From: Arabidopsis thaliana
Lineage: Eukaryota > Streptophyta > Magnoliopsida > Brassicales > Brassicaceae
Length of the DNA stretch: 64,000 nt
Assembly (NCBI RefSeq): GCF_000001735.4
Contig: NC_003071.7
Coordinates: forward strand, 12,641,151-12,705,150
Direction: 5' to 3'
Shown: in pieces, positions 14,511 to 28,940 of the stretch
Layout: each line of letters begins with the position of its first letter
Position numbering within the stretch: position 1 is the stretch's first letter
Notes under the pieces: model-generated
The model's input: only the letters and a program-made list of their open reading frames with translations
Databases searched by the model: none
What the model was told of the DNA's origin: nothing
Made by a program: the position numbers and the translations under genes

Positions 14511-15758
14511 ATGGCTTCTATCTCTGAAACTTCCGACGACGGCTCTAACGGCGGCGATCCAAACCAGAAACCCGAAGAACCTCACAAGAACCCGCAAGAA
14601 GGTAAAGAAGAAGAGAATCAAAACGAGAAACCGAAAGAAGACGATCATCAAGAAGAAGAAGTAGAGAATGTTCCTCAGATTCCTCCACAAATGCCACTAG
14701 AACTAATCGTAAGCACCATCGCGACTCTCCGGAGATGTCATTACCCGACGCTATCTCTCCTCTCTGACTCCTTTCGTCAAGTAATCTCTTCGGTGGATCT
14801 CTTCCAAACTCGCTCGCTCATCGGCTCGACGGAACCGGTTCTTTATACCTTGATCACGTTCACGTCCCCAAATTTTGAAGAACCAAGATGGTTTATTCTC
14901 CAACGGAGAAACAATACCTCTTTACAATTGAGCTTAGTCACATCTCTTCCTCCCATGTTTCCTGGATGCACTACCGTCACAATCGGACACAAGATTTACG
15001 TTATGGGTGGACTCAGAAGCTTGAATCGACGCGCAAAGACTGTGTTTGTCATCGACTGCAGATTCCATACGTGGCGCTATCTCCAGGAGATGCAAGTGGC
15101 TCGTTCCTACGCAGCTTCTGCAGTGATTGACGGAATGATTTACGTGGTGGGAGGTTCCACTAAACGAAGTGATGATTGGGTCGAAGTGTTCAATGTAGAG
15201 ACTAATACTTGGGAAAATGTGCCTAGTGTATTATCCCCCTATGGTCGTTCGAAAGCACCGTTTAATGTTCATTTCGTTTTGGATAATAAGATTTACATTT
15301 TGGATGGTAACAATCGTGTGGCTTACGATCTAAGAGGACGTAGATGGGAAGATTGGGGACCTGCAGGAAATCAATTGGGGTATTTCTGGCAGGTGTTGTA
15401 TTGTGTGGTTGATAATTTGTTGTATGCCGTTGTTCCGGATCACCTTCATGTAACTCCCATTGTCGTGTATGATCCAAGAGAAATGGGTTGGAGACCTGTC
15501 ATGGGTGTTGATTACTTGCCTAACCTCGTTTATAGTGAGTCTAGAATGACGAATTTTGGTGGGAAGTTGATGATTTTGGGATGTTATCAAAGCCAGGCTA
15601 GGTTTGATTATTACGGGGAAGTAAATGTTTGGTGCGTAGAGGTGGCGTTGGAGAGACGTGAAGATGGTGAAATTTGGGGGAAGGTCCAATCACTCTCGCT
15701 TGTGAATAAATTCCGCAAGTCGCCTGTCTTTGTGCTTTCTCGAACTGTTACGGTTTGA
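14511..15758 (+). CDS. F-box/kelch-repeat protein (intact copy)
   Basis: Predicted substrate receptor of an SCF ubiquitin ligase: the F-box binds an ASK/SKP1 protein and the kelch region recruits a target. It is a single uninterrupted exon of 415 residues. Residues 1-60 are a low-complexity, charged Asn/Glu/Lys/Pro leader. The F-box spans about 60-110 (PPQMPLELIVSTIATLRRCH, with RQVISSVDL). Kelch blades follow, seen as HKIYVMGGL, IDGMIYVVGGS and WVEVFNVETNTWENV, then DNKIYILDGNN and a degenerate C-terminal blade. This layout is typical of the large, fast-evolving plant F-box/kelch family. It lies head to head with the thioesterase gene, about 230 bp apart. A broken tandem copy lies 5.6 kb downstream. 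Target unknown. Confidence 0.92.
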   Translation: MASISETSDDGSNGGDPNQKPEEPHKNPQEGKEEENQNEKPKEDDHQEEEVENVPQIPPQMPLELIVSTIATLRRCHYPTLSLLSDSFRQVISSVDLFQTRSLIGSTEPVLYTLITFTSPNFEEPRWFILQRRNNTSLQLSLVTSLPPMFPGCTTVTIGHKIYVMGGLRSLNRRAKTVFVIDCRFHTWRYLQEMQVARSYAASAVIDGMIYVVGGSTKRSDDWVEVFNVETNTWENVPSVLSPYGRSKAPFNVHFVLDNKIYILDGNNRVAYDLRGRRWEDWGPAGNQLGYFWQVLYCVVDNLLYAVVPDHLHVTPIVVYDPREMGWRPVMGVDYLPNLVYSESRMTNFGGKLMILGCYQSQARFDYYGEVNVWCVEVALERREDGEIWGKVQSLSLVNKFRKSPVFVLSRTVTV

Positions 15759-16758
15759 TGATTCGTTTGCAGTTGCAAGGTATGTTAATTAATCTTTGAT
15801 GAGTGATGATGATGTTTCAGACGTTTTCTTGAGCCTCAAGTCTGATGTAGGTTTACATGAACTTGCAGGTGAAGGATCTTTTCTTACACCTTATTGATAT
15901 GAAGCAAAAGTGGTGCAGAAGCTCTATATCTGACAACTTATGGAGTAACTCGTCTTTCTTTACCTTTGTGCAAAAATGTGAATACTCTTAAAAGAATTAG
16001 CCTTGTGTAGAGTTGGCCACTCTTTTAGCTTTTCGATACAAAAGTTCTTATGAGACTTGTTGAAATGCATCTTTAGTCTTTTGGGGTTTTTGCAGAAACA
16101 TGGTCTCAACTTCTTCCTGTTTGCTTTTAGATATATAACTCTTGTGTAAGTAAGCTGATTAATCTACACTTTACACTAACTAATGAACCTAATCTGCCTC
16201 TACTATATGAGCAACATTATGAAATATTGGTTTAGATATGAAGTAAACAGAGTGATTAAGTAACAGATGGTTTTGATTTTGTGGGTAACTGTCTACGATA
16301 TATGAAAGTGTGGAAATACAAAGTCCTGATCAAGGCTGAAGTTATCTATATAGAACGTATACCAAAAAAAAAACACCTCTGTTCTCATTTTTAAAAGACT
16401 CACTATGCTTTTAGCCGTTTAAGTATACGAGCAATATAAAAGCAAGACAAATTGGTTCCTCAATTTGGTGACCTTATCATTTGAGCGACAAATTAGGGTT
16501 TCTAAATAGAGAACAACGAGACTTGTGTTTCACGTCCAACGACATTTAACAAAAAGACAAAAAAGCTAATCTAGAGCAAATCACTAAGCTCCTCTCTCTG
16601 ATATCGCTCCCTCTTTCAGAGACCATGTCATTCATGTTGCCTTTTGGAGACCATGCTGGTTTTGAGCCATTGTTAGTGTGCTAACACATAAGTGAAAAGA
16701 GAGACGAAGTAAGATAAGAGATGACAAAAGAAATTTGTAGTGTTGGAAAGGGGTGTTG
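15759..16758. other. 3' flank of F-box/kelch gene; first copy of a duplicated block
   Basis: This 1-kb stretch holds the 3' UTR and spacer down to the stop of the Gln-rich gene. From about 15990 to 16310 it is clearly similar to 21270-21550 downstream of the broken F-box copy (shared words such as CCTTGTGTAGAGTTGGCCAC). No further gene was seen. Confidence 0.75.
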
Positions 16759-18937
16759 CTACTTACCACTATCTGAATGGTTTGAAGCTTCAGATTGAAC
16801 AGGTATTCGATTCAGTGGATCTCCTTGTGTCTGCATTGCTTCTTGTTCCTGATGATGTTGTTGCTGCGGTATTACTCCTTGCAGCTCGTTGCTGTTTGCT
16901 CGATATTCAACTTCAAGTCTTTGCAGCTCTTCTACTGAGAGGTTCTGTTGCAGCTGCGATTGCGGTTGACATTGTCCATATAGGTCTTGTGGCGGCTTTT
17001 CGGGTGGCCTTACTACTCCTTGAAGCCCGTTGTTGTTTACTTTACTTTGAAGTCTTTGCTGCTCTTCTAGTGAGAAGTTCTGTTGAAGCTGCGATTGCCG
17101 TTGGCATTGTTGATATAGCTCTTGTAGCATGTCATCGGGTAGCGTTTGTAGTGCGGCTGCTAAAGGATCCATCTGCTGGAAATTTGGGCTGCTATTGTCA
17201 ATATCTTCTCCGAAACCATCTCTAAAATGATCAAATGCCGCAGTAGGTGCTTTTGGAAGAGTTGGACCTCCAGTATCTAAGGGAAAGAGAAAGGAGAATG
17301 AATCATACAAATGCTTAAGTAGAAGAGTTACAAAACAATATAATGAGAAAGGAAGATTAATAAGTCTATTATTTACAAGCAAAATCAGTAGATGTCGGCC
17401 ATTGAGTAGTAGCTGCTGGTGCAGCGGTTGAATATAGTACTGGATAGTAATCTATGGAGGAAAAAAGGAAGAGTGATTCATTCAAAATCTTTGATGCGAA
17501 AAGGGTTTAAACTATGAGAGATAAAGGTTGAGTGTTTTCTTTACACGCAAGATCAGTATATGGCAACAATTGACCATAAGCTTCTGGTGGAACGATAGGA
17601 GCTCCAAGATGGGAACCTATGGAGAAATAAAGTTGAGTCATTCATAATAATGTTGAAGTACAAGTGATAAACATATGAGAGATTAAGGGAGAAAGGTTGA
17701 GTGTTTTCTTTACACGCAGGATCCTTATAAGGAAACCATTGATCATTAGCTGCTGGTGGAATGGTAGAAGCTCCAAGATTGGTACCTATGGAGAAAGAAA
17801 GTTGAGTTATTCATAAAAAAATGGTCAAGTACTAGAAGTGTTAAACAAATGATAGATTAAGAGAGAAAGATTGAGTCTCTTCTTTACAAGCATGATTATT
17901 TGGTGTAGACCATATATGATTTTGCTGACCATTAGGAATCGGCAACTGGTTTACTACAAGACAGAGAAACCAAAGGAAGCTTTAGAAATCAAAAGTGAAA
18001 TATATAATCGAGTTTTTGCCCAGCTGCAATCATGACCTACAAACTCAATATTCAGAAAGAGAGAAAGGTTTGAGTCTTTGCTTACAAGGTATATGATTAG
18101 TTGTAGTTGGCCACTGACAAGAATGAAATTGATAGTGCTGATCATTAGGATTCTGCGACTGGTTTACTACAAAAGAGAGAAACATAAGGGAATTCTTACA
18201 TGTCAAAAGTGCAAGAAATCGAGTTTTCGACTTTACCTGTTAGACCATTTGTATCATCCAATGCCGACATTCCCATGTTTAAAGTGCTCAACTCTGACCT
18301 ATCAGCTGCATAATGCAAAGAGTTATCAAACAAAGCAGAACAAACCCAATTTTCAAAAAACTAATGAACGTTATTTAGAGATTTTAGTCCTTGTGTTATA
18401 CGTACATGTTGCAGTACTAATATCAAAATCTCCATTCTCGAGCATCAGAGAAACTTGCTTTCCAAGAAAACTATTAAACAATTTTATTTGACGCGCTAAT
18501 TCGCGTATTAAGTGGTACTTGTTGAAAAAATCTGCATTCTCTTTCTGAAGCTGCTCCCATACTAATAAAAGAAACAAAACTGAATTCTTTATAAACAAGC
18601 ACAAAATCAATTCAAACAGATTAAGAGATTATATAACACATACTTGGTTTGGTGAGATGGTGACTAATCTTGTGATTTTCCTGCATATAATTCACTGTTT
18701 CTTCCAGACTCATGTACTTGCGGATACATGTCGCGATTATGTTCTTTATCTGAAACAGAAGAATAACAATAATCGTACCATATGAGATAGAGTAGATAAC
18801 AATAACTCAATAAGCTTCCAGAGAATCATGAATGTTTTAGAGATTTGTGTAGAAAACATCAATACAGTGTCTATGGTCTCTGAAACGTTACGACGATTGC
18901 AGCTGCAGAGAAGATTGAGACGACATGGTTCGCTCAT
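16759..18937 (-). CDS. Plant-specific protein with TIGR01589-type N-terminal domain, repeated middle exons and Gln-rich tail
   Basis: Function unknown. My model has ten exons: 18866-18937, 18644-18749, 18406-18561, 18237-18305, 18086-18166, 17888-17953, 17714-17785, 17545-17616, 17377-17451 and 16759-17276, giving 428 residues in one frame. Residues 25-105 (IKNIIATCIRKYMSLEETV, then WEQLQKENADFFNKYHLIRE) look like the uncharacterised plant domain TIGR01589 (A_thal_3526), a predicted helical region. Exons 5-9 are short, all phase 1-1, and fall into duplicated pairs or triples encoding Pro/Asn/Gln/Trp segments. The last exon is Gln-rich and holds an internal repeat (SQLQQNFSLEEQQRLQ and SQLQQNLSVEELQRLE). 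The exon 1 donor and the exact 3' end are less certain; a GTAAGT lies at the stop codon, so another 3' exon is possible. Confidence 0.72.
17377..18166 (-). repeat. Tandemly duplicated exon-intron units in the Gln-rich gene
   Basis: Five consecutive short exons (81, 66, 72, 72 and 75 bp) with introns of 132, 102, 97, 93 and 100 bp form an array with a period of about 170-200 bp. Exons at 18086-18166 and 17888-17953 share the start NQ...PN-x-Q. Those at 17714-17785 and 17545-17616 share LGA-x-x-x-PP-x-A and PY-x-D-x-A. The exon at 17377-17451 is a more distant member. Introns are also alike: each reads a GAGAAA..TTGAGT start and TTGAGT..CTTTACA end on the plus strand. This shows duplication of whole exon plus intron units. 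Confidence 0.8.
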
Positions 18938-20161
18938 AACTTTGGAGGAAACCTGACCAAAAAAAAAAGATATGAGTCTCTTTCAGGAACGAAAGATTAT
19001 AAATATACAAGATTCAATATTCACTTGGAGAATTTCGTTGTATGGCGTATGGGAAGTTAGAAATGTGCGAAATTCTAGGGAAAATATCAAAACAAAGAGC
19101 TAGGCGCGTGGCAGTACAAATAGACTGCAAAGTGGATCTGAGTTAGGGTTTCACGGTGGCTCGCAGTTGGCGATGTGGTTGGTTGTTCTGAAACAGTACA
19201 AATAGGGTATGATAAATCCCGAATCAGTACTCACCAAGAGTACGAGATAAGGGTAAATCAAAGTCCAGAAGGTGAAGGATCACCTCGAAGATCTAAGATT
19301 TGGAGTTGACGGAAGATGATGATGATCGATAGAAATAAGGAGATTGAAGAAGATAATATGTGTTTGATTGATTGATTCCTAGAAAATGGCTAAAGCCCTT
19401 TACATATAAGTCACGCTGGTTTTGGCGGGGTTCTAAACAGAATTAAAATGAGAGAGGCGAGTTTTTAGGGAAGCTAGTTTTTAGGGAAGGAGAGCACACG
19501 TGTCTAGTTTTCATTGGTTAATCATAATCTCATCATTTCTTGGTTTGGTTTGGTTTACTTGAACTCCGTATGATTTGGTTTGATATTTTATCATCATTTT
19601 AATTCATATGAAATCCTTTTATATATAAATTGTTTATATATGTTTTCTTAATTGGCTAAAATAATACTTTTCTAAAATTTCTTTGCTGATAAAAAAAATA
19701 AAAAATAAATCATATGCAAGTTTTAGAGTGAATTTCTTTGACCAACTATTATTGGAGAAATTATATGTATAATATTCCCCTAAAATAGAAATTCTATTGA
19801 AAAAAACATTGAAAATAAAAGCAAGTACGTAAAGATTCCTAACAATAACCCACCAAAAAAAAAAAAAGATCCCTAACAATACTTCCTTTTATGATATTAT
19901 CCCTTCTGTAATTTCGAATGAGTCACATTGTGATTATTCAATAAAACATTGTGATTGTAATTTGGAATTATATTTTTTAATGAAACCTTTTTTTGAAACG
20001 AAGTTTCTGAACGCGATGCTTGCAATGACGTACCAAAGACATTTTGGTTTCCCTATAAATACACAAAACAACTTTTGTTTTCTTTTTTACAAATATCGAA
20101 TTTCAGGCTCTCTTTAATCTTTCAGTTAATTCGTTGCTCCTACTAACGTCACACGGCGGCG
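18938..20161. other. Spacer: promoter of Gln-rich gene and promoter of F-box copy
   Basis: A 1.2-kb AT-rich spacer between divergent genes. On the left it should carry the 5' leader of the Gln-rich gene, and on the right the promoter of the broken F-box copy, with TATAAATA at 20054-20061. The last 60 bp before 20162 match the leader of the intact F-box gene. No other gene seen. Confidence 0.65.
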
Positions 20162-21158
20162 ATGGTTGAACTCTCTGAAATTCCCGGCGACCCTAATGGT
20201 GCCGATCCAAACAACAATCCTCAAGAAGAAGACGAAGAAGTAAAGAATCTTCCGATTCATCAAGAAGAACAAAAGATACATAACGAGAATCTTCCGGTTC
20301 ATCAAGAAGGAAAAGATACATAACGAGAATCCTCAAGAACAAAAGATACATAACGAGAACCCTCAAGAACAAAAGATACATAACGAGAATCTTCCGGTTC
20401 ATCAAGAAGAAGAAAAGATACATAACGAGAATCCTCAAGAACAAAAGATACATAACGAGAATCTTCCGATTCTTCTACAACTTCCAGAAGAACTCATCGA
20501 AAGAATCATCGCACACTTCCCACAATGTTATTCCCCGTCGCCAATTCTCGTCTGCGAAACCTTTCGTCAAGTAATCAATTCGGATCATTTCTACTACGTA
20601 ACGCGCTCGCTCCTCAGCTTCACCAAACCGGTTCTTTATGCCTTAATCGCATTCCAAGCGTATACTCGCCCAAGCTGGTTCTTTCTTCGTCAGAGCAACA
20701 TCGCTTTACAATTACACAGAATCCGTTCTTACGAACCAGTACAAGGTTTATGGGAGTCATGGGGTGAGGAAAGTGAGTTGATGAGATTTTGGCACTCGGT
20801 GTCGTCTTGTGTGGTTGGAGATTTGTTGTATGCACTTGATCTTACGTGTGCTCTTGAACATCCAATAGTGGTATATTATCCGAATGAATTCGTTTGGAGA
20901 CCTGTGATGGGTGTAGATACTGCTCATTTGCCTATTCTCTGTGAATATAGGTCTACGTTGGCGAATTTTGATGGGAAGTTGGTGATTTTGGGCGGGGGCG
21001 ACTGTTCTGAGTCTTCTTCCGAAATTTGGTGCGTAGAGATTGCGTTGGAAACACGTCAAGGAGATCAGATTTGGGGGGTGGTTAAATCAGTCTCGATTGT
21101 GTCAAGGGACTTGCCGATGAGGCATGTCATTGAGCTTTGTCGAACTGTTATGGTTTGA
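20162..21158 (+). pseudogene. Broken F-box/kelch tandem copy (frameshift plus loss of kelch blades)
   Basis: Tandem paralogue of the F-box/kelch gene at 14511-15758. The ATG at 20162 opens the same kind of leader (VELSEIPGDPNGADPNNNPQ), but translation stops at 20321-20323. The cause is a 2-bp shortfall near 20306-20312: the first copy of a short repeat reads GAAGGAAAAG where the later copy reads GAAGAAGAAAAG. Beyond it another frame runs open to 21158. That frame encodes a recognisable F-box (LPEELIERIIAHFPQC, RQVINSDHFYYVTRSLL) and then jumps to the C-terminal blade (SSCVVGDLLYALDL, WRPVMGVDTA). About 180 residues of kelch blades present in the intact copy are missing. No in-frame ATG precedes the F-box downstream of the shift; the first is at about 20781. 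A spliced or re-initiated product cannot be excluded. Confidence 0.8.
20262..20475 (+). repeat. Short in-gene tandem repeats coding KIHNEN-type units
   Basis: AAGATACATAACGAGAA recurs six times, joined by either CCTCAAGAACA or CTTCCGGTTCATCAAGAAG. The translated units are KIHNENPQEQ and KIHNENLPVHQEE. The array sits in the N-terminal leader region of the broken F-box copy and is absent from the intact copy, so it expanded after duplication. The frameshift lies inside it. Confidence 0.85.
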
Positions 21159-22049
21159 TGTTACGCTTGCAGGTATGTTTCTGTGATGAGTTTGGACTTT
21201 GGACTATTGATGATGAATTCTGGTGTTTCAGATAGTTTCTTTAGCCTCAAGTCTTAGTTAGGGTTTCAGGAACTTAGCCTTGTGTAGAGTTGGCCACTCT
21301 TTTAGCCTTTTATACAAAAATTCTTATGAGACTTGTTGAAATGCATCTTTAGTCTTTTGGGTCCCAAATTCTTCCTGTTTGCTTTTAGATACATATGACT
21401 TTTGTGTAATTAAGCAGATCAGTTTACACTAATGAAACCTAATCTGCTTCTAATCTATGAGCAATATAAAATTTTGGTTTAATTATGAAGCAAAACAGAG
21501 TGATTTAGTTAACAGATCGTTTTATGGGTAACTACAATATGAAAGTGTGGAATTGGTTTTGGTTTAGAGATTAGCAAAACGAAGTTATTTAGTTAACCGT
21601 TGGATTTGAAAATATATAGCTGAAGAAAACAAACATGATTTAAGAGGATCTCCTCATATGCCTTGCGCTCTAAGGAAGCAAAACATACAACAAGAAACCT
21701 ATACACTCTCTCGCTATACTTTTGTATGAAACATACATTTTATTATACGACAAAAAACATAAAATTCCTATCTACAGAAAACCTTATCATTCATTACGCC
21801 TTTTTAACAATGCATATTAGCACTGTAAATTTGGTATCTGCAACTATCTTTGGTGTTTGAGTCTATAAACCAAAATGACTTGGTTCTTTGTTGACTTTCA
21901 GTAAATGCTATCGGAACTGGAGAACAAAGGAAAGAGAATCAGATTGTGTTCCTTGTAAAAGTAAGAACCAAAAGCTTATAAGAGTCTTAAATATCATAAG
22001 AAAACAATTTGATTTTATTTAACGAAATTATCTCAAGCTTACCATTTCA
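21159..22049. other. 3' flank of broken F-box copy; second copy of duplicated block
   Basis: An 891-bp AT-rich spacer up to the stop of the membrane-protein gene. About 21270-21550 matches 15990-16310 behind the intact F-box gene. Nothing else recognised. Confidence 0.75.
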
Positions 22050-24653
22050 TCAATTGATTCCATCGGTTTGATTGTTCTCAAGTTCTACAGCCAATGGATC
22101 GATGGACTGTCTGTGGTCTTCTGCAGAATTAGACTCATCATTGAATGTTACTTCAAATCCCTGCTAGTTTTTGTTCAGTGTTAAGCACAAGAATAACTAT
22201 ACACTTTTGATCAAGTATATACAGAGAACTGTAAGTTTGGAAATGGCTAAGTGTTCACCTCTTGATTCTCCTGAATTGTTCCTGTGGCATAAATACGTCC
22301 CTGCAAAAGAAAAAATAACAAATCCACGCGTCAAACAAAGTACATGTGTGTGCTTAGAAATTGTGTTCTGCTTTAGGAAATTTGGAACTTACATCTAATT
22401 GATAATGAGATGATTCAGCTGGTGGATCCACATTTTGCAGCTGACCATTAGATGCATGATCCAGAACCTCCCAAGCAGTCTGGTCTAGATGTAACATGTC
22501 TGGTAACACTGATCTTGGAGAAGTAACAGATTCTTCAGAGTTTCCATGATGATTTACATCAGAAGCTTCAGCTTCCACGAGTTGTTGCCTTTCTTCTCCA
22601 TCATTTCTCTCATAAGGTTCTTCAAATTCTTGATCAGTCGTCCTCTCGGATGGTTCATGTTCGTCAGAGTCATAACTTATCTTTATCTCATCAGCTGAGT
22701 TCTCGGAAAGTTCCTTCAACTCCTGACAAAAATTTGCAAAGATTATGTTCAATGTCTAAACATTTATACCATTTTCATGACTTCAAAAAAAAACATGAAC
22801 TAACCTCATCTCTTTTGAAGAAAGCGGAATCCGATTGAGGAACCGTGGGCTCCAAGTTTCTTGCTTCTTCATTTTCTGGAGAAGCTAAAGAAGTTGTTTC
22901 ATTTTGATCTTGATCATCTTTCCCCACAAGTAAGACTTCAGATTCCACACCATTATAACCCATTTCTTTTCCCATCTCCGATTCATAAACAAACAGAGAT
23001 CTTTCATAATCAGAGTCATTACCATCAACTGAAGTTGGAGGTGATCCAAGTTCAGAAACCTCAACTTGAAGATCAGAGTCAACAGAATGTGTCACCATAT
23101 GACATTTTCTTGTATTGTAACCAAAATGCTCCATGTATCTTTGCCTCGCGGTTGCTAGTGAACTCGAACCACTGCTTCTAGGCACTAAACCCGCAACAGA
23201 GTTTCCAACACGATCATTTCGTTTGCAGAAAGTTCCAGAAGCATCTGATTGGTCTGAGACATTGAAATCCTTCTCTCTTTCTCGTGGAGAAAGCGATGCG
23301 TTCGAGTCACTATCATCGTTTCTGATGGAATCTGTCTCTATCCGTACCTCTCCTGCCTCCATATCATTTCCTTTCTCTCTCTCTTTCATTAGAGGTTCCT
23401 GATTATTGCTACCTAAATCAACAAGAAAAATCACTAAGAATTATAGAAAGCCTAATCATGATCCTGATTAGGTCACTAACAAAACTGTAAAATGTCATAC
23501 CTTGTAGTGGCCTAGGCCTACCATCAACTACATTTCTCCACAAAGACGTAAATTTAGAATCATTTTGAGATTCTGATGGAAAAGCTCTGTGATGGAAGCT
23601 CTCATGGCGGCAAAAGAAGATATCTTTAGGGTTAGTCTCAGCAAACTCTTGTTGAAAACTATCTCCTGTTAGGTTTGGTTTCTCTTCCAACGGATCGTAA
23701 GGAAGGTCAAATGGGTTTCTTCTTGGTAATAAAACGGAAGGTGCAGAGCCTGGCATGACAAGTCCATCGATTTCGTAGTTTCCTTTATCGAAACCATAAA
23801 AGTTTCGACCAATACAAATCCGAGGAACTTCCATATCATCCATCAAGCTTCCTTCAGCTGCAAGTAAGAAAAATCTCCTTGACCTTCTTCTAGAAATCAA
23901 ATTCTCTAACCTCTTGTTTCGTTCGATCTCAGATGTCCCAAGATCCATCAAATTCTTCTGATCATCCTCTGTCCACGCCACTACAACCTTGCTTACATCT
24001 TCACGCCTTTCTTCTTCTTCCTTTTCTCCTTCCGATGATGATGATGATGAACATTCAACTTCACTTTCATCATCACCATCAACACTTATTAGCCTCTCTA
24101 ATTCAACAAGATCTCTGTGATTGTCAAGAACAGAGTCAAATACGTTTTCTTCTGCAACAAGCAACGTCCTTTCTCTCTTGAATTTCTCCATATCTGGTGT
24201 AATCGTCTCCGGTAATACTTCTCCATAGAGAGTAGTCAGAATAACCTTACCTCTCTCATCCTCACTAGCTTGAGACGAATCCCAATCTTTCCCAACCTCT
24301 TCAACTTTCCTTCTTGCATTTCGTCTAACACTTTGTTGATGCTTTAACTTAGCCTTCTCTGTTCTTCCCTCTTGAGAAATCGTAGATAACCCACGATCCT
24401 TTCTCTTGTCTTCATCACAAATCTTCGAACTCAGATCATGATTCCGTATATAAAACGAAGCAAAAGCTATCAAAGGAGAAGAACAGAGCAAAAAATAGAA
24501 AACCCAAGGAAGAAAAGTGTACAAGATGATCAAAAACGTAGAAACACCAGAAACAATTGGGTATCTCTTCACGTATCTGAAAATTGTTTTCGTTGAGAAT
24601 CTAAGAATTTTCCAAACGATAAAGCAAACATCTTTAGCATCAAATTTTCCCAT
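22050..24653 (-). CDS. Uncharacterised plant membrane protein with N-terminal hydrophobic segment and long acidic tail
   Basis: Function unknown. Exons 23501-24653, 22805-23412, 22393-22722, 22259-22300 and 22050-22160 join to 747 residues. After a short start (MGKFDAKDVCFIVWKILRFS) there is a strongly hydrophobic stretch at about residues 34-66 (FLIILYTFLPWVFYFLLCSS), enough for one or two membrane passes. The rest is soluble, very rich in Glu, Asp and Ser, with long disordered acidic runs. A short conserved-looking island reads MEVPRICIGRNFYGFDKGNY and continues to NPFDLPYDPLEEKPN, the most likely functional motif. The layout matches a plant-only family, with a relative near At1g07330 (memory). 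The start is the first ATG of the open frame. No enzyme signature was seen. Confidence 0.85.
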
Positions 24654-28419
<3,766 letters not shown>

Positions 28420-28829
28420 AAGGTCAGTATGTTTAGACTGTTAGTCGTTGCTTTCTCAACAAACATGTTAGTTACTGCATGCTAGTATAAAATCATTCAG
28501 GTTTATAATCTTTTCTTAAATCTGCAACATATGGTCAACTCTTAAATGAGTCCTTACTGTGATCTTTGTTTTTTATCGTGTTTCTTTTTCTTCTGCTGCA
28601 TCAGGCAAATGTTTTAAACAAGACCTTGCTTACCCAAGTCTTGGTGCCTGTTGGACTATACCTGGATAAAGGCACAAACTGTTGGTAAGCTTAGTAGTCT
28701 CTATGTCATGTTACTTTTAGAACTATCTATGTTGTCTGTTCATTTGAGTCAGAGTCAGCAATAAAGACAATCTAAGTTGATGTTTCAATACTTTTTTGTG
28801 TGATTTGGTTGGTGAATTGACATGCAAAA
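28420..28829 (+). other. THIC 3' UTR with two intron donors
   Basis: Transcribed 3' region after the THIC stop. A first intron is likely at 28423 (GT) to 28604 (AG). A second donor (GTTG/GTAAGC, GT at 28685) precedes the riboswitch. Candidate 3' splice sites behind the aptamer are at 28941-28942 and, after a long T-run, at 28960-28961. Splicing of this second intron is what the riboswitch is known to control in THIC genes. Confidence 0.75.
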
Positions 28830-28940
28830 GCACCAGGGGTGCTTGAACCAGGATAGCCTGCGAAAAGGCGGGCTATCCGGGACCAGGCTGAGAAAGTCCC
28901 TTTGAACCTGAACAGGGTAATGCCTGCGCAGGGAGTGTGC
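28830..28940 (+). promoter_or_regulatory. TPP (thi-box) riboswitch in THIC 3' UTR
   Basis: A thiamin pyrophosphate aptamer. The conserved thi-box cores are present: CTGAGA at 28888-28893, ACCTGA at 28906-28911, and GGGTAATGCC at 28915-28924. The closing stem pairs GCAC (28830-28833) with GTGC (28937-28940). The P3 arm is extended by a hairpin pairing GGATAGCC (28851-28858) with GGCTATCC (28871-28878), a plant feature. In Arabidopsis (established knowledge) TPP binding exposes the upstream 5' splice site, leading to splicing, loss of the proximal poly(A) region and an unstable long 3' UTR, so THIC falls when thiamin is ample. It is one of the few known eukaryotic riboswitches. Confidence 0.96.

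Noticed and set aside
16740-17225. Leu/Val-rich plus-strand frame
   Set aside because: Antisense reading of the Gln-rich exon (CAG/CAA read as Leu/Val).
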